From Vibrio mimicus CAIM 602 (lineage in GTDB: Bacteria; Pseudomonadota; Gammaproteobacteria; Enterobacterales; Vibrionaceae), in assembly GCF_000338875.1 (NCBI RefSeq), contig NZ_AOMO01000029.1:1-64000 (forward strand): a stretch of DNA of 64,000 bases, written 5' to 3'. The notes beneath the pieces are model-generated. The model was not told where the DNA came from, did not search any database, and saw only the letters and a program-made list of their open reading frames with translations. The position numbers and the translations under genes were made by a program. The first letter of the stretch is position 1; the number at the start of each line of letters is the position of its first letter. Of this stretch, positions 20,670-31,862 are shown one piece after another.

Positions 20670-22697
20670 GTGAAATTTTGGCTGAAAAAAAGTTCGTGGT
20701 TGCTGGCTGGCAGTTTGCTGTCCACACCTCTGGCGATGGCAAATGAGTTTAGTGCCAGCTTTAAAGGCACCGACATTCAAGAATTTATCAATATTGTCGG
20801 ACGTAACCTTGAGAAGACGATCATCGTAGACCCTTCTGTACGTGGCAAAGTGGATGTTCGCAGTTTCGATACGTTAAACGAAGAGCAATATTACAGTTTC
20901 TTCCTTAGTGTGCTGGAAGTGTACGGTTTTGCGGTTGTTGAAATGGATAATGGTGTGCTTAAGGTCATCAAATCCAAAGATGCAAAAACCTCAGCGATTC
21001 CAGTATTGAGTGGTGAAGAGCGCGCCAATGGTGACTCTGTGATCACGCAGGTCGTTGCGGTTAAAAACGTCTCGGTGCGTGAGCTTTCTCCATTGTTGCG
21101 TCAACTTATTGATAACGCCGGCGCAGGTAACGTTGTGCACTATGATCCGGCCAATATTATTTTGATCACAGGCCGTGCGGCCGTAGTGAACCGTTTGGCG
21201 GAAATCATTCGCCGTGTCGACCAAGCTGGCGATAAAGAAATTGAAGTCGTTGAGCTCAATAACGCGTCAGCGGCCGAAATGGTGCGTATTGTTGAAGCTC
21301 TGAACAAAACCGCTGATGCGCAAAACACCCCTGAATTTTTGAAACCCAAGTTTGTTGCGGATGAGCGTACTAACTCCATTTTGATTTCTGGCGACCCGAA
21401 AGTACGTGAGCGCCTGAAGCGCTTGATTAAACAGCTTGATGTGGAAATGGCTGCCAAAGGCAATAACCGCGTGGTGTATTTGAAATACGCGAAAGCGGAA
21501 GATCTGGTTGAAGTGCTCAAAGGCGTTTCAGAGAACCTGCAAGCTGAAAAAGGAACGGGCCAGCAAACCACTTCAAAACGCAACGAAGTGATGATTGCGG
21601 CACACGCCGATACCAACTCGTTAGTACTTACTGCGCCGCAAGACATTATGAATGCGATGCTAGAGGTAATTGGCCAGCTTGATATTCGCCGCGCACAAGT
21701 TTTGATTGAAGCTCTGATTGTCGAAATGGCCGAAGGAGATGGTATCAACCTTGGTGTACAGTGGGGCTCTCTGGAAAGTGGCTCAGTGATTCAATATGGC
21801 AACACAGGTGCTTCGATTGGTAATGTGTTGATTGGCCTTGAAGAGGCCAAAGATACCACGGAGAAAAAACCGATTCGTGATAGCAATACTGGCGCAATTA
21901 AATATTACGAAGAAACCACCACCAAAGGGGATTACTCAACACTGGCTTCCGCTCTCTCTGGTATCCAAGGGGCTGCGGTCAGCATTGCTCTGGGGGACTG
22001 GACGGCGTTAATCAATGCGGTGTCTAACGATTCCAAATCTAACATTCTGTCCTCACCTAGCATTACCGTCATGGATAACGGTGAGGCTTCGTTTATCGTG
22101 GGTGAAGAAGTGCCTGTTATCACTGGCTCAACCGCAGGCTCCAATAACGACAACCCATTCCAAACCGTGGATCGTAAAGAGGTGGGTATCAAGCTGAAAG
22201 TGGTACCGCAGATCAACGAAGGTAACTCAGTGCAGCTTAATATTGAGCAAGAAGTTTCCAACGTATTAGGTGCCAATGGAGCCGTTGACGTGCGCTTTGC
22301 AAAACGTCAGCTCAACACTTCAGTGATGGTACAAGATGGACAAATGCTGGTGCTGGGTGGTTTGATTGATGAGCGAGCGCTAGAAAGTGAATCCAAAGTT
22401 CCTCTGCTGGGTGATATTCCGCTGCTGGGACAACTGTTCCGTTCAACCAGCTCTCAGGTGGAAAAGAAAAACCTGATGGTGTTCATCAAGCCAACCATTA
22501 TTCGTGATGGCGTGACTGCCGATGGTATTACCCAACGTAAATACAACTACATCCGTGCTGAGCAACTGTTCCGCGCTGAGAAAGGCTTACGTTTATTGGA
22601 TGATGCTAGCGTGCCCGTTTTGCCAAAATTTGGCGATGACCGCCGTCATCCACCTGAAATTCAAGCCTTTATTGATCAGATGGAAGCCGAGCAATGA
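20670..22697 (+). CDS. epsD: Type II secretion outer-membrane secretin (EpsD/GspD)
   Basis: Forms the 15-mer outer-membrane channel through which folded proteins such as cholera toxin and chitinase leave the cell. The 675-residue precursor has a signal peptide ([17 protein letters not shown]), the N0-N3 periplasmic domains and the secretin domain. The secretin part ends in the conserved core [21 protein letters not shown] and [16 protein letters not shown]. It starts with GTG at 20670. Its stop overlaps the epsE start (ATGA). Confidence 0.98.
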   Translation: MKFWLKKSSWLLAGSLLSTPLAMANEFSASFKGTDIQEFINIVGRNLEKTIIVDPSVRGKVDVRSFDTLNEEQYYSFFLSVLEVYGFAVVEMDNGVLKVIKSKDAKTSAIPVLSGEERANGDSVITQVVAVKNVSVRELSPLLRQLIDNAGAGNVVHYDPANIILITGRAAVVNRLAEIIRRVDQAGDKEIEVVELNNASAAEMVRIVEALNKTADAQNTPEFLKPKFVADERTNSILISGDPKVRERLKRLIKQLDVEMAAKGNNRVVYLKYAKAEDLVEVLKGVSENLQAEKGTGQQTTSKRNEVMIAAHADTNSLVLTAPQDIMNAMLEVIGQLDIRRAQVLIEALIVEMAEGDGINLGVQWGSLESGSVIQYGNTGASIGNVLIGLEEAKDTTEKKPIRDSNTGAIKYYEETTTKGDYSTLASALSGIQGAAVSIALGDWTALINAVSNDSKSNILSSPSITVMDNGEASFIVGEEVPVITGSTAGSNNDNPFQTVDRKEVGIKLKVVPQINEGNSVQLNIEQEVSNVLGANGAVDVRFAKRQLNTSVMVQDGQMLVLGGLIDERALESESKVPLLGDIPLLGQLFRSTSSQVEKKNLMVFIKPTIIRDGVTADGITQRKYNYIRAEQLFRAEKGLRLLDDASVPVLPKFGDDRRHPPEIQAFIDQMEAEQ

Positions 22698-24205
22698 CCG
22701 AAATGGTGATCTCTCCTGCTGAGCGGCAGTCGATTCGTCGTCTGCCTTTCAGCTTTGCCAACCGCTTCAAGCTCGTGTTGGATTGGAATGAGGACTTTTC
22801 ACAAGCCAGCATTTACTACTTGCCGCCTCTCTCTATGGAAGCGCTGGTGGAAACCAAGCGGGTGGTCAAAGATACTTTCCAGCTTATTGCTTTGTCGCAA
22901 GCGGAATTTGAAAGCAAGCTGACTCAAGTTTATCAGCGTGATTCTTCGGAAGCGCGACAACTGATGGAAGACATTGGCGCCGACAGTGATGACTTCTTCT
23001 CACTGGCGGAAGAACTGCCACAAAATGAAGACTTGCTGGAAAGTGAAGATGATGCACCGATCATCAAACTGATCAACGCCATGCTGGGCGAAGCGATCAA
23101 AGAAGGTGCATCGGATATTCATATCGAAACCTTTGAAAAGACCTTATCGATCCGTTTTCGGGTTGATGGTGTGCTGCGTGAAGTGCTTGCACCAAGCCGC
23201 AAGCTCTCCTCGCTACTCGTTTCGCGGGTCAAAGTTATGGCCAAACTCGACATTGCTGAAAAGCGGGTGCCACAAGATGGACGTATTTCGTTACGTATTG
23301 GTGGCCGCGCGGTGGATGTGCGGGTTTCGACTATGCCGTCCTCACATGGTGAGCGAGTGGTAATGCGTCTTCTGGATAAAAACGCGACCCGACTTGATCT
23401 GCACAGCTTGGGCATGACGGCACAAAACCATGATAACTTCCGTCGTTTGATCAAGCGTCCGCACGGGATCATTCTGGTGACAGGGCCTACTGGCTCGGGT
23501 AAATCGACGACCTTGTACGCAGGTTTACAGGAGCTAAATAGCAGTGAGCTCAATATCCTGACGGTAGAAGATCCGATCGAATTTGATATTGATGGTATCG
23601 GCCAAACCCAAGTTAACCCTCGGGTGGATATGACGTTTGCTCGTGGTTTACGCGCCATTTTGCGTCAAGACCCAGATGTGGTGATGGTGGGGGAAATCCG
23701 TGACTTGGAAACCGCACAAATTGCGGTGCAAGCTTCTTTAACAGGTCACTTAGTAATGTCGACACTGCATACCAATACGGCGGTGGGCGCAGTGACTCGT
23801 CTGCGTGATATGGGGATCGAACCGTTTTTGATCTCCTCTTCTCTGCTTGGCGTGTTGGCACAGCGTTTAGTGCGAACCTTGTGCTCAGACTGCAAAGAGC
23901 CTTATGAAGCAGACAAAGAGCAACGCAAGCTGTTTGATTGTAAGAAAAAAGAACCACTGATCCTCCATCGTGCTAAGGGTTGTCCTAAGTGTAATCACAA
24001 AGGCTACCGTGGCCGAACGGGTATTCATGAGTTGTTGCTGGTGGATGAAGCACTGCAGGAGCTTATCCACAGCGAAGCGGGTGAACAGGCGATGGAAAAA
24101 CACATCCGCTCAACCACTCCAAGCATTCGTGATGATGGTTTAGACAAAGTGCGTCAAGGCATTACTTCGTTGGAAGAAGTGATGCGGGTGACTAAGGAGT
24201 CCTGA
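22694..24205 (+). CDS. epsE: Type II secretion ATPase (EpsE/GspE)
   Basis: The cytoplasmic hexameric ATPase that powers pseudopilus assembly. All 503 residues of the V. cholerae form are present: an N-terminal EpsL-binding domain, the N2 domain, Walker [11 protein letters not shown], Asp box and Walker B ([12 protein letters not shown]), His box, and the tetracysteine zinc loop (CSDC ... CPKC) near the C-terminus. It overlaps epsD by four bases and epsF by one (TGATG). Confidence 0.98.
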   Translation: MTEMVISPAERQSIRRLPFSFANRFKLVLDWNEDFSQASIYYLPPLSMEALVETKRVVKDTFQLIALSQAEFESKLTQVYQRDSSEARQLMEDIGADSDDFFSLAEELPQNEDLLESEDDAPIIKLINAMLGEAIKEGASDIHIETFEKTLSIRFRVDGVLREVLAPSRKLSSLLVSRVKVMAKLDIAEKRVPQDGRISLRIGGRAVDVRVSTMPSSHGERVVMRLLDKNATRLDLHSLGMTAQNHDNFRRLIKRPHGIILVTGPTGSGKSTTLYAGLQELNSSELNILTVEDPIEFDIDGIGQTQVNPRVDMTFARGLRAILRQDPDVVMVGEIRDLETAQIAVQASLTGHLVMSTLHTNTAVGAVTRLRDMGIEPFLISSSLLGVLAQRLVRTLCSDCKEPYEADKEQRKLFDCKKKEPLILHRAKGCPKCNHKGYRGRTGIHELLLVDEALQELIHSEAGEQAMEKHIRSTTPSIRDDGLDKVRQGITSLEEVMRVTKES

Positions 24206-25425
24206 TGGCGGCGTTTGAATACAAAGCGCTGGATGCCAAAGGACGCCACAAAAAAGGCGTGATTGAGGGCGATAATGCGCGTCAAGTGCGTCAGCGCCTG
24301 AAAGAGCAAGGCTTAGTGCCGATGGAAGTGGTCGAAACTCAAACCAAAGCGGCTCGTAGCCGCAGTAAAGGAATGGGTTTCAAACGCGGCATTAGCACAC
24401 CAGATTTAGCGCTGATCACTCGCCAGTTGGCAACCTTAGTACAATCAGGCATGCCGCTTGAAGAGTGTTTGCGCGCGGTGGCTGAGCAGTCGGAAAAGCC
24501 GCGTATTCGCACCATGTTAGTGGCAGTACGCGCCAAAGTAACTGAAGGTTATACCTTGTCTGACAGTTTGGGTGATTACCCGCATGTGTTTGATGAGCTA
24601 TTTCGTTCAATGGTTGCCGCGGGAGAAAAATCCGGTCACCTCGATTCCGTGTTAGAGCGTTTAGCTGATTACGCAGAAAACCGTCAGAAGATGCGCTCTA
24701 AACTGCAACAAGCCATGATTTACCCTGTGGTTCTGGTGGTGTTTGCGGTGGGGATTGTGGCCTTTTTGCTGGCCGCCGTTGTACCCAAAATCGTTGGGCA
24801 GTTTGTGCAAATGGGGCAAGCCTTGCCTGCATCCACTCAGTTCTTGCTTGATGCCAGTGATTTTCTGCAAAACTGGGGAATTTGGCTACTGATTGGGTTA
24901 ATGCTCGCCATTAGTCTGGTGCGTTGGGCTTTGACCAAGCCGGATGTCCGTTTGAATTGGGATCGTCGAGTTATCTACTTACCTGTAATTGGAAAAATTG
25001 CTCGTGGTCTTAACACCGCTCGTTTTGCGCGTACGCTTTCGATCTGTACCTCAAGTGCTATCCCGATTTTGGATGGCATGCGTGTGGCGGTCGATGTAAT
25101 GACCAATCAGTTTGTGAAACAGCAAGTATTGGCGGCGGCAGAAAACGTGCGTGAGGGTTCAAGCCTTCGCAAAGCCTTGGAGCAAACCAAACTCTTCCCG
25201 CCTATGATGCTGCACATGATTGCCAGTGGTGAACAGAGTGGTGAGCTGGAAGGCATGCTGACCCGTGCTGCGGATAACCAAGACAGCAGTTTTGAATCAA
25301 CAGTCAATATCGCGCTCGGTATTTTTACCCCGGCATTGATTGCTTTAATGGCAGGTATGGTGCTGTTTATTGTGATGGCAACCCTGATGCCGATTTTGGA
25401 AATGAATAACTTAATGAGTCGTTAA
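24205..25425 (+). CDS. epsF: Type II secretion inner-membrane platform protein (EpsF/GspF)
   Basis: Polytopic inner-membrane protein of the assembly platform. The 406 residues hold two repeated T2SSF cytoplasmic domains (about 70-195 and 275-395), each followed by hydrophobic segments such as VVLVVFAVGIVAFLLAAVV and the C-terminal ALIALMAGMVLFIVMATLMP. The start overlaps the epsE stop, so the two are translationally coupled. Confidence 0.97.
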   Translation: MAAFEYKALDAKGRHKKGVIEGDNARQVRQRLKEQGLVPMEVVETQTKAARSRSKGMGFKRGISTPDLALITRQLATLVQSGMPLEECLRAVAEQSEKPRIRTMLVAVRAKVTEGYTLSDSLGDYPHVFDELFRSMVAAGEKSGHLDSVLERLADYAENRQKMRSKLQQAMIYPVVLVVFAVGIVAFLLAAVVPKIVGQFVQMGQALPASTQFLLDASDFLQNWGIWLLIGLMLAISLVRWALTKPDVRLNWDRRVIYLPVIGKIARGLNTARFARTLSICTSSAIPILDGMRVAVDVMTNQFVKQQVLAAAENVREGSSLRKALEQTKLFPPMMLHMIASGEQSGELEGMLTRAADNQDSSFESTVNIALGIFTPALIALMAGMVLFIVMATLMPILEMNNLMSR

Positions 25426-25465
25426 GTCGTCACGCGCGGCGAAAACGGCATAGTGTGGAGTAACT

Positions 25466-25906
25466 ATGAAAAAAATGCGTAAACAAGCGGGTTTTACCCT
25501 ACTCGAAGTGATGGTTGTGGTCGTTATTTTGGGCATTCTTGCCAGCTTTGTTGTGCCTAACTTACTGGGCAACAAAGAAAAAGCTGACCAACAAAAAGCG
25601 GTCACTGATATCGTGGCGCTGGAAAATGCGTTGGATATGTACAAGTTGGATAACAGCGTTTACCCAACGACCGACCAAGGGTTGGATGCCTTGGTGAACA
25701 AGCCGAACAACCCAGAGCCACGCAACTACCGCGATGGTGGTTACATCAAGCGTCTGCCAAAAGATCCTTGGGGTAACGATTACCAATATTTAAGCCCAGG
25801 TGATAAAGGCACGATTGATGTGTTCACTCTAGGTGCTGATGGTCAAGAGGGCGGTGAAGGCCCAAGCGCGGATATTGGTAACTGGAATATCCAAGATTTC
25901 CAATAA
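25466..25906 (+). CDS. epsG: Type II secretion major pseudopilin (EpsG/GspG)
   Basis: The main subunit of the pseudopilus piston. It has the prepilin leader MKKMRKQAGFTLLEVMVVVVILG, with cleavage after Gly and Glu at +5. A calcium-binding C-terminal region (STYP-like VYPTTDQGLDALV, DPWGNDYQY, and LGADGQEGGEG) follows. 146 residues, usual for the family. A spaced GGAG precedes the ATG. Confidence 0.98.
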   Translation: MKKMRKQAGFTLLEVMVVVVILGILASFVVPNLLGNKEKADQQKAVTDIVALENALDMYKLDNSVYPTTDQGLDALVNKPNNPEPRNYRDGGYIKRLPKDPWGNDYQYLSPGDKGTIDVFTLGADGQEGGEGPSADIGNWNIQDFQ

Positions 25907-25945
25907 TCGCAGTATTACCTACGAACAGTATTACAGACTGAATCT

Positions 25946-26530
25946 ATGACAGCGACTCGCGGTTTTACTCTGCTGGAAATTTTGCTGGTGCTGGTACTGG
26001 TTTCGGTCAGTGCGGTGGCGGTTATCGCCACCTTTCCTGTTTCGGTGAAAGATGAAGCCAAAATCAGCGCTCAAAGCTTCTATCAGCGGCTGTTGCTGCT
26101 TAACGAGGAAGCGATTCTGAGCGGGCAGGATTTTGGTGTGCGGATTGATGTGGATGCGCGGCGTCTGACCTTTTTGCAACTGACAGCCGAGAAAGGCTGG
26201 CAAAAGTGGCAAAACGATAAGATGACCAATCAAACCACGCTCAAAGAAGGTTTGCAGCTCGATTTTGAACTCGGAGGTAGTGCTTGGCAAAACGACGAGC
26301 GGTTATTCAATCCCGGTTCGCTGTTCGATGAAGAGATGTTTGCGGAGAAGAAAGAAGAAGAAAAGCAGGAGCGACCACCGCAACTGTTTATTCTATCCAG
26401 TGGTGAAGTGACGCCATTTACGCTGCATATTTTCCCCAAAGGGCAGCCGCGCGATGAGCAGTGGCGAGTAGAAGCGCAAGAAAACGGTACGCTGCGTCTG
26501 CTGGCTCCGGGAGAAAGTGATGAAGAATAA
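25946..26530 (+). CDS. epsH: Type II secretion minor pseudopilin (EpsH/GspH)
   Basis: Minor pseudopilin at the pseudopilus tip region. It carries the prepilin leader MTATRGFTLLEILLVLVLVS (cleavage after RG, Glu at +5) and a beta-rich C-terminal domain; 194 residues. Its 3' end overlaps the epsI start. Confidence 0.95.
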   Translation: MTATRGFTLLEILLVLVLVSVSAVAVIATFPVSVKDEAKISAQSFYQRLLLLNEEAILSGQDFGVRIDVDARRLTFLQLTAEKGWQKWQNDKMTNQTTLKEGLQLDFELGGSAWQNDERLFNPGSLFDEEMFAEKKEEEKQERPPQLFILSSGEVTPFTLHIFPKGQPRDEQWRVEAQENGTLRLLAPGESDEE

Positions 26531-26873
26531 GCGCGGGTTTACTTTGCTCGAAGTTCTGGTCGCTTTAGCGATTTTTGCTACCGCGGCGATCAGCGTGATC
26601 CGCTCGGTCAGTCAGCACATCAACACAGTGAATTATCTGGAAGAAAAAATGTTTGCCTCCATGGTAGTGGATAACCAGATGGCGCAAGTCATGCTCAATC
26701 CGCAGTCCTTGGCGGCTCGTGAGGGTAGTGAGCAGATGGCCGGTCGAACTTGGTACTGGAAACTCAGTCCAGTCAAAACTGCCGACAATCTGCTCAAAGC
26801 CTTTGATGTCAGTGTGGCAACAGAAAAAGGTGCGACTCCAGTCGTGACGGTGCGCAGTTATGTGGCGAACTAA
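26520..26873 (+). CDS. epsI: Type II secretion minor pseudopilin (EpsI/GspI)
   Basis: Short minor pseudopilin (117 residues) that nucleates the tip complex with EpsJ and EpsK. The leader is MKNKRGFTLLEVLVALAIFA. I chose the ATG at 26520 over a GTG one codon earlier. It overlaps both neighbours, typical of the dense eps operon. Confidence 0.95.
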   Translation: MKNKRGFTLLEVLVALAIFATAAISVIRSVSQHINTVNYLEEKMFASMVVDNQMAQVMLNPQSLAAREGSEQMAGRTWYWKLSPVKTADNLLKAFDVSVATEKGATPVVTVRSYVAN

Positions 26874-27525
26874 CCAAATCTCTACTCGTCAGAAGATAGC
26901 TGGATTCACTTTGATTGAAGTGCTAGTGGCGATTGCGATATTTGCCAGCTTGAGTGTTGGGGCGTATCAGGTGCTCAATCAAGTCCAACGCAGCAATGAA
27001 ATTTCCGCTGAGCGCACTGCGCGTTTAGCCGAATTGCAACGCGCCATAGTGATTATGGATGCCGATTTTCGACAGATGGCACTGCGTCAGTTTCGCACCA
27101 ATGGTGAAGCACCTAGCGAACAATTGGTACAGTGGAAAGAATCCCTGCTCGATTCTGATCAACACGGCTTGCTGTTTGCGCGCCTTGGCTGGCATAACCC
27201 GCAGCAGCAATTTCCGCGTGGGGAAGTCACTAAGGTTGGTTATCGTCTGTACGAAAACCGCTTAGAGCGAATTTGGTGGCGTTATCCGGATACACCCGTT
27301 GGGCAGCAAGGTTTGATTTCCCCGTTATTAACCGGGGTGGAAGATTGGCAAGTGCGCTTTTATCTGCAAGGTGAATGGAGCGATGAATGGGTGCCGACCA
27401 ATGCTTTGCCAGAAGCGGTATCCGTGAAGCTGACCTTAAAAGATTATGGCGAGATTGAGCGTATTTACCTGACCAATGGTGGCTCACTCAATATGACAGA
27501 AGAGAGTGTTGAAAATGCTGGCTAA
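26860..27525 (+). CDS. epsJ: Type II secretion minor pseudopilin (EpsJ/GspJ)
   Basis: Minor pseudopilin of the tip complex, 221 residues. It has a prepilin-type leader ending [20 protein letters not shown], where cleavage is after Gly and Glu is at +5, and a larger beta-rich domain. The gene overlaps epsI at its start and epsK at its end. Confidence 0.95.
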   Translation: MWRTNQISTRQKIAGFTLIEVLVAIAIFASLSVGAYQVLNQVQRSNEISAERTARLAELQRAIVIMDADFRQMALRQFRTNGEAPSEQLVQWKESLLDSDQHGLLFARLGWHNPQQQFPRGEVTKVGYRLYENRLERIWWRYPDTPVGQQGLISPLLTGVEDWQVRFYLQGEWSDEWVPTNALPEAVSVKLTLKDYGEIERIYLTNGGSLNMTEESVENAG

Positions 27526-28525
27526 GCAGCGAGGCGTTGCGCTGATTGTGGTTTTGCTGCTGCTGGCTGTGATGGTGTCTATCGCGGCCACTATGGCTGA
27601 ACGGTTGTTTAGTCAGTTCCAGCGCGCGACGCATCAGCTCAACTACCAACAAGCCTATTGGTACAGTCTTGGGGTTGAGGCGTTAGCCAAAAAAGGGATT
27701 GAACAGAGCTACCAAGACAGTGAAACCATTAACCTGAGTCAGCCTTGGGCTCTCAAAGAGCAAACCTATCCGCTCGATTACGGTCAAGTGCGCGGCAAAA
27801 TCCGCGATATGCAAGCCTGTTTTAATCTCAATGCGCTTGCCGGGGTGAAGTTCACGCCAGATAGCGTGAAAAAGCCGTACTTGCTGGGAGTGTTACAAAC
27901 GCTGTTAGAAGGGCTGGATATCGAGAGTTATCAGGCTGAAACCATCGCTGACTCAACGTTAGAGTTTATTGATCGCGATGATTCTGTACGTACCGCGTAT
28001 GGAGTAGAAGACAGCCATTACGAATCCATGTTGCCTGCTTACATGGCAGCAGATACTTGGTTGGCTGATGCCAGTGAATGGCGTGCAGTGCAGCAAGTCA
28101 GCGGAGAGGTGATGAACAAAGCCTTACCTTATGTTTGTGCTTTGCCAACCAATCAATGGCAATTGAATGTGAATACCTTGCCTGCTGAGCAGTCGGCTTT
28201 ATTAGCGGCGATGTTCAGCCCAGCGCTCAGTGAAGAGAGCGCGAGAACGTTGTTGGAAGGCCGCCCCTTTGATGGCTGGGCGAGTGTGGATGATTTTCTC
28301 GCTGAGTCGGCGCTTACAGGCGTCGATAATGCGGTGCGTGAGGATGCTAAAAAATACCTCAGCGTTGATAGCCATTATTTTGAATTAGATGCACAGGTGC
28401 TGGTCGATGCGTCCCGCATTCGGATCCGCAGCCTGTTTTACAGTAACGATAAGAAAACTGCGACGGTTGTACGCCGTCGCTTTGGAGGGATCAGTGAGCG
28501 AGTTTCTGACCGTTCGACTGAGTAG
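27515..28525 (+). CDS. epsK: Type II secretion minor pseudopilin (EpsK/GspK)
   Basis: The largest minor pseudopilin (336 residues), capping the pseudopilus tip. The leader is [20 protein letters not shown]. As usual for GspK, the +5 Glu is absent, since the mature protein begins VALIV. I chose ATG 27515 over in-frame GTG/TTG codons at 27506 and 27509. The inserted alpha domain of the family is present in the middle. It overlaps epsL by 32 bases. Confidence 0.94.
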   Translation: MLAKQRGVALIVVLLLLAVMVSIAATMAERLFSQFQRATHQLNYQQAYWYSLGVEALAKKGIEQSYQDSETINLSQPWALKEQTYPLDYGQVRGKIRDMQACFNLNALAGVKFTPDSVKKPYLLGVLQTLLEGLDIESYQAETIADSTLEFIDRDDSVRTAYGVEDSHYESMLPAYMAADTWLADASEWRAVQQVSGEVMNKALPYVCALPTNQWQLNVNTLPAEQSALLAAMFSPALSEESARTLLEGRPFDGWASVDDFLAESALTGVDNAVREDAKKYLSVDSHYFELDAQVLVDASRIRIRSLFYSNDKKTATVVRRRFGGISERVSDRSTE

Positions 28526-29705
28526 TCAAAAAGAGGCCAATATCCCTTGGTTGGTGTGGTCTGCCGAACAGCAAGAAGTGATTGCTAGCGGCGAAGTGGC
28601 TGGCTGGGAAGCCTTGCATGAGCTTGAGTCTTATGCAGAGCAGCGCAGTGTATTGGTGTTACTGGCTGCGAGCGATCTGATCTTAAGCTCAGTGGAGATT
28701 CCACCGGGTGCAGCTCGTCAGCTTGAAAGTATGTTGCCCTATTTGCTGGAAGATGAGATCGCGCAAGATGTCGAAGACTTGCATTTCTCTGTGCTCAGCA
28801 AAAGTCGTGAAAGTGCCGATGTTGTTGGGGTGGATCGTTTATGGCTTCGCGCTTGCTTAGATCAGCTCAAAGCCTGCGGCTTCGATGTTAAGCGCGTTCT
28901 ACCTGATGTGTTGGCGATTCCCCAAGCTGAACAAGGGTTGGCGGCACTGCAATTGGGTGACGATTGGCTGGTGCGAAAAAGTGCTACCCAAGGGATTGCG
29001 GTTAACGCTGAGTGGCTAAACCTGCTTGCTGCTTCCGATTGGGTGAAGCAAGAAGATGAATATCTGTCCCTGCAAGCCTTAACTCCACTGCCTGAATTAG
29101 CGTTGGCGGAACAGCAAGTGTGGCGTAGCGAGCCTACTGGTTTAGTGATGCAACTGCTGACGCAAGAAGCACTGAGCAGCAAGTTCAACTTATTGACGGG
29201 CAGCTTTAAGCCTAAATCCTCTTTGCTGCGTCACTGGCAAATATGGCGCAAAGTGGCGATTGCTGCGGCGCTGTTTGTGGCCGTTTCCGTCAGTTATTCA
29301 CTGTTTCAGGCACATCAATATGAAGCGCAAGCGAATGCTTACCGTGCGGAAAGCGAGCGCATTTTCCGTAGTATTTTTCCTGATAAACAGAAAATCCCGA
29401 CAGTCACTTACTTGAAAAGACAGATGAGCGATGAAATGGCTCGTTTATCGGGTGGAGCCAGTGTCGGTAGTGTCTTGAAGTGGCTAAGTCCATTACCTGA
29501 AGCGTTGACGGGCGTGAATCTGCAACTGCAAAGCATCAAATTTGATAGCAACCGCAGTGAAATTCGCCTCGAAGCGACCAGCCGTGACTTCCAAAGTTTT
29601 GAACAGGCACGCACTAAGCTTGAACAGTTTTTTGCTGTCGAGCAGGGACAACTGAACAAAAATGGCGAGCAAGTGTTTGGTGTTTTTGTTGTTAGGCCAA
29701 AGTAA
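28494..29705 (+). CDS. epsL: Type II secretion cytoplasm-to-periplasm link protein (EpsL/GspL)
   Basis: Recruits the ATPase EpsE to the membrane and contacts EpsM. The 403 residues comprise a cytoplasmic actin-like domain (1-240), one transmembrane helix ([18 protein letters not shown], about 255-272) and a periplasmic ferredoxin-like domain. The start is a GTG at 28494 with GGAGG at 28485-28489, inside the 3' end of epsK. A longer open frame reaching back to 28389 is not the real start. Confidence 0.95.
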   Translation: MSEFLTVRLSSQKEANIPWLVWSAEQQEVIASGEVAGWEALHELESYAEQRSVLVLLAASDLILSSVEIPPGAARQLESMLPYLLEDEIAQDVEDLHFSVLSKSRESADVVGVDRLWLRACLDQLKACGFDVKRVLPDVLAIPQAEQGLAALQLGDDWLVRKSATQGIAVNAEWLNLLAASDWVKQEDEYLSLQALTPLPELALAEQQVWRSEPTGLVMQLLTQEALSSKFNLLTGSFKPKSSLLRHWQIWRKVAIAAALFVAVSVSYSLFQAHQYEAQANAYRAESERIFRSIFPDKQKIPTVTYLKRQMSDEMARLSGGASVGSVLKWLSPLPEALTGVNLQLQSIKFDSNRSEIRLEATSRDFQSFEQARTKLEQFFAVEQGQLNKNGEQVFGVFVVRPK

Positions 29706-29714
29706 GGAGGAATG

Positions 29715-30212
29715 ATGAAAGAGTTATTAGCTCCTGTGAATGCTTGGTGGCGCAGCGTAACCCCGCGTGAACAGAAAATGGTGATGGTGACGGGAGCGCT
29801 TGTTGTGCTGGCTATCGCCTATTGGGGCATTTGGAAACCACTGGATGAGCGCACGACTCAAGCCAAAGCAAGAGTGCAAACTGAGAAACAGTTACTCAAT
29901 TGGGTAAGTGAAAACGCCAATGATATCGTGACTCTGCGTACGCAGGGCGGTAATGAAGCTGTGAGTAATCAGCCCCTCAACCAAGTGATCACCAATTCAA
30001 CCCGCCAATTCAATATTGAATTGATCCGCGTACAGCCGCGGGGTGAAATGATGCAGGTGTGGATCCAGCCTTTGCCTTTTTCTCAATTGATCTCGTGGAT
30101 TGCTTATCTGCAAGAGCGACAAGGGGTGAGCGTGGATGTGATTGATATCGACCGCGGCAAAGTAAATGGCGTGGTGGAAGTCAAACGCTTACAGTTGAAG
30201 CGAGGTGGTTAA
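29715..30212 (+). CDS. epsM: Type II secretion inner-membrane protein (EpsM/GspM)
   Basis: Bitopic inner-membrane partner of EpsL, 165 residues. It has a transmembrane helix near the N-terminus (MVMVTGALVVLAIAYWGIW, about 22-40) and a small periplasmic ferredoxin-like domain. Two ATG codons are adjacent (29712 and 29715) behind GGAGG; the second gives MKELLAPVNAWW, which I recall as the published N-terminus. Confidence 0.94.
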   Translation: MKELLAPVNAWWRSVTPREQKMVMVTGALVVLAIAYWGIWKPLDERTTQAKARVQTEKQLLNWVSENANDIVTLRTQGGNEAVSNQPLNQVITNSTRQFNIELIRVQPRGEMMQVWIQPLPFSQLISWIAYLQERQGVSVDVIDIDRGKVNGVVEVKRLQLKRGG

Positions 30213-30213
30213 G

Positions 30214-30972
30214 ATGAAGCGTGCCGTTTGGTATAGCGCCTTATTCTCCGGAGTTTTGCTGACTAGCGTTGTGGTGCATTTGCCTGCGCAAGTGGTGATC
30301 AAGCAGCTACCGCTCCCTGAAGGCTTAGCGCTGAATAGTGTGGAAGGCTCTCTTTGGCAAGGTAAGGCCGCTCAGGTCCGTTGGCAAGGCATGAATTTGG
30401 GCGATCTGAACTGGGATTTTCGCCTTTCAGCCTTGTTACTCGCTCGTGCTGAAGCAGATGTTCGTTTTGGGCGTGGCAGTAGTGCACAACTGCGTGGTAA
30501 AGGGATTGTAGGTGTGGGTTTGAATGGACCGTATGCGGATGATTTCTTGCTCTCTTTGCCTGCTGCACAAGCCATGCCTTGGCTTCCGTTACCCGTGCCA
30601 TTGATGGCGCAAGGTCAGTTGGAGCTGACGGTACATCAATACCGTTTCGGCGATCCTTATTGTCAGCAAGCGGCGGGCAGTTTGGTTTGGTCGGCTGCGC
30701 AGGTGGAATCGCCGATTGGTGCGTTGGATCTCGGCACTGTGGTGTCAGATTTTACTTGCAAAGAGAGTATGTTGAATCTGAACGGTGGGCAAAAAACCGC
30801 ACAAGTGAGCAGCGAATTTAGCCTCAGCCTACAACCCGATAATCGCTATCAAGCTCAAGCGTGGTTTAAGCCAGAAGCGAACTTTCCTGAAAGTTTAAGT
30901 GCGCAGCTTAAGTGGTTGCCACAGCCAGATAATCAGGGGCGTTATCCGTTCAATCAGCAAGGCCAACTTTAG
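30214..30972 (+). CDS. epsN: Type II secretion protein N (EpsN/GspN)
   Basis: Last gene of the eps operon; a bitopic inner-membrane protein whose role is less clear than that of the others and which many type II systems lack. 252 residues, with an N-terminal anchor (AVWYSALFSGVLLTSVVVHL) and a beta-rich periplasmic domain. Start ATG 30214 (MKRAVWYS) within the epsM 3' region. Confidence 0.92.
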   Translation: MKRAVWYSALFSGVLLTSVVVHLPAQVVIKQLPLPEGLALNSVEGSLWQGKAAQVRWQGMNLGDLNWDFRLSALLLARAEADVRFGRGSSAQLRGKGIVGVGLNGPYADDFLLSLPAAQAMPWLPLPVPLMAQGQLELTVHQYRFGDPYCQQAAGSLVWSAAQVESPIGALDLGTVVSDFTCKESMLNLNGGQKTAQVSSEFSLSLQPDNRYQAQAWFKPEANFPESLSAQLKWLPQPDNQGRYPFNQQGQL

Positions 30973-30978
30973 ACAACA

Positions 30979-31001
30979 TTCACGCCCATTTTGGGCGTGA
31001 A
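30979..31001. terminator. Hairpin between convergent epsN and cysQ
   Basis: A perfect 10-bp stem (TTCACGCCCA / TGGGCGTGAA, loop TTT) lies between the two convergent stops. No good T-run follows on either strand, so it may be a weak or shared terminator. Confidence 0.6.
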
Positions 31002-31012
31002 GTCTAATCGGG

Positions 31013-31840
31013 TTAATCTTTGATTTTTAGGATTTCATTCCAAGGTAAATCCGCATCACCTAACACGATGAAGTTCGGGTTTTCCAAGGTTTCCCGCTCA
31101 TTGTAAGAAAGAGGGGACAATTGAGTGCTCAGAATGCGCCCACCCGCCTCTTCCACAATGCACTGTGTTGCTGCGGTATCCCATTCCCCCGTTGGGCCAA
31201 GGCGCAGATAGCAATCCACCGCGCCTTCAGCAACCAAACAAGCTTTGAGCGCCGCTGATCCCAAAGGCACCAGATCGTAATTCCATGCACTGCTTAAGCG
31301 GCTGGTGACTTTATTGATGTCTTGGCGGCGGCTGATGGCAATCGCGATCGAGCTACTCGGCAACTCGTGCTTGTGGGTCTGAATTTTTAGGCTCTGCGCC
31401 ATATCCGGAATCTTCCACGCCCCTTTGCCTGCATAAGCGTAGTAAGTGACACCAGAAACCGGGCCATACACGACGCCCATCACCGGATGGTTATTTTCTA
31501 CCAAGGCAATGATGGTCGCGAAGTCACCACTGCGAGCAATAAACTCTTGAGTGCCATCGAGCGGATCTACCAGCCAGTAGCGCTGCCACGTTTCGCGAGT
31601 GGCAAGGGCGATATTCGCTTCTTCTTCAGAGAGAATTGGAATGTCTGGGGTTAACTCGTGCAGTTGTTCGCACAGAAACTTATGTGCCGCTAAATCCGCA
31701 CTGGTAACGGGTGTGGCATCACTTTTGGTGAAAGCTTCGTATGATTTGTTTTGGTAGATATCGAGGATGAGTTGTCCCGCGGCTCGCGCGATGCTAATGA
31801 CATCGGGCAATAGGTGAGAGAGATCGTGTGGTGTAGACAT
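31013..31840 (-). CDS. cysQ: 3'(2'),5'-bisphosphate nucleotidase CysQ
   Basis: Hydrolyses adenosine 3',5'-bisphosphate left over from sulfate reduction. It belongs to the inositol monophosphatase-like family; the metal-binding motifs are visible as SEEEAN, WLVDPLDGTQEF and GEWDTAATQCIVEEAGG. 275 residues from ATG 31840 (MSTPHDLSHLL); the frame is open further upstream, into nudE, but without a plausible start. It follows nudE by about 20 bases and is probably co-transcribed with it. Confidence 0.95.
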   Translation of the reverse strand: MSTPHDLSHLLPDVISIARAAGQLILDIYQNKSYEAFTKSDATPVTSADLAAHKFLCEQLHELTPDIPILSEEEANIALATRETWQRYWLVDPLDGTQEFIARSGDFATIIALVENNHPVMGVVYGPVSGVTYYAYAGKGAWKIPDMAQSLKIQTHKHELPSSSIAIAISRRQDINKVTSRLSSAWNYDLVPLGSAALKACLVAEGAVDCYLRLGPTGEWDTAATQCIVEEAGGRILSTQLSPLSYNERETLENPNFIVLGDADLPWNEILKIKD

Positions 31841-31862
31841 AGTGACTCCGAAGGCGCGCAAT

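Noticed and set aside
21140..21748. A 202-residue minus-strand reading frame opposite epsD
   Set aside because: It is antisense to the strongly conserved secretin and is rich in Ser/Ile/Arg, as expected of a shadow frame; no ribosome site.
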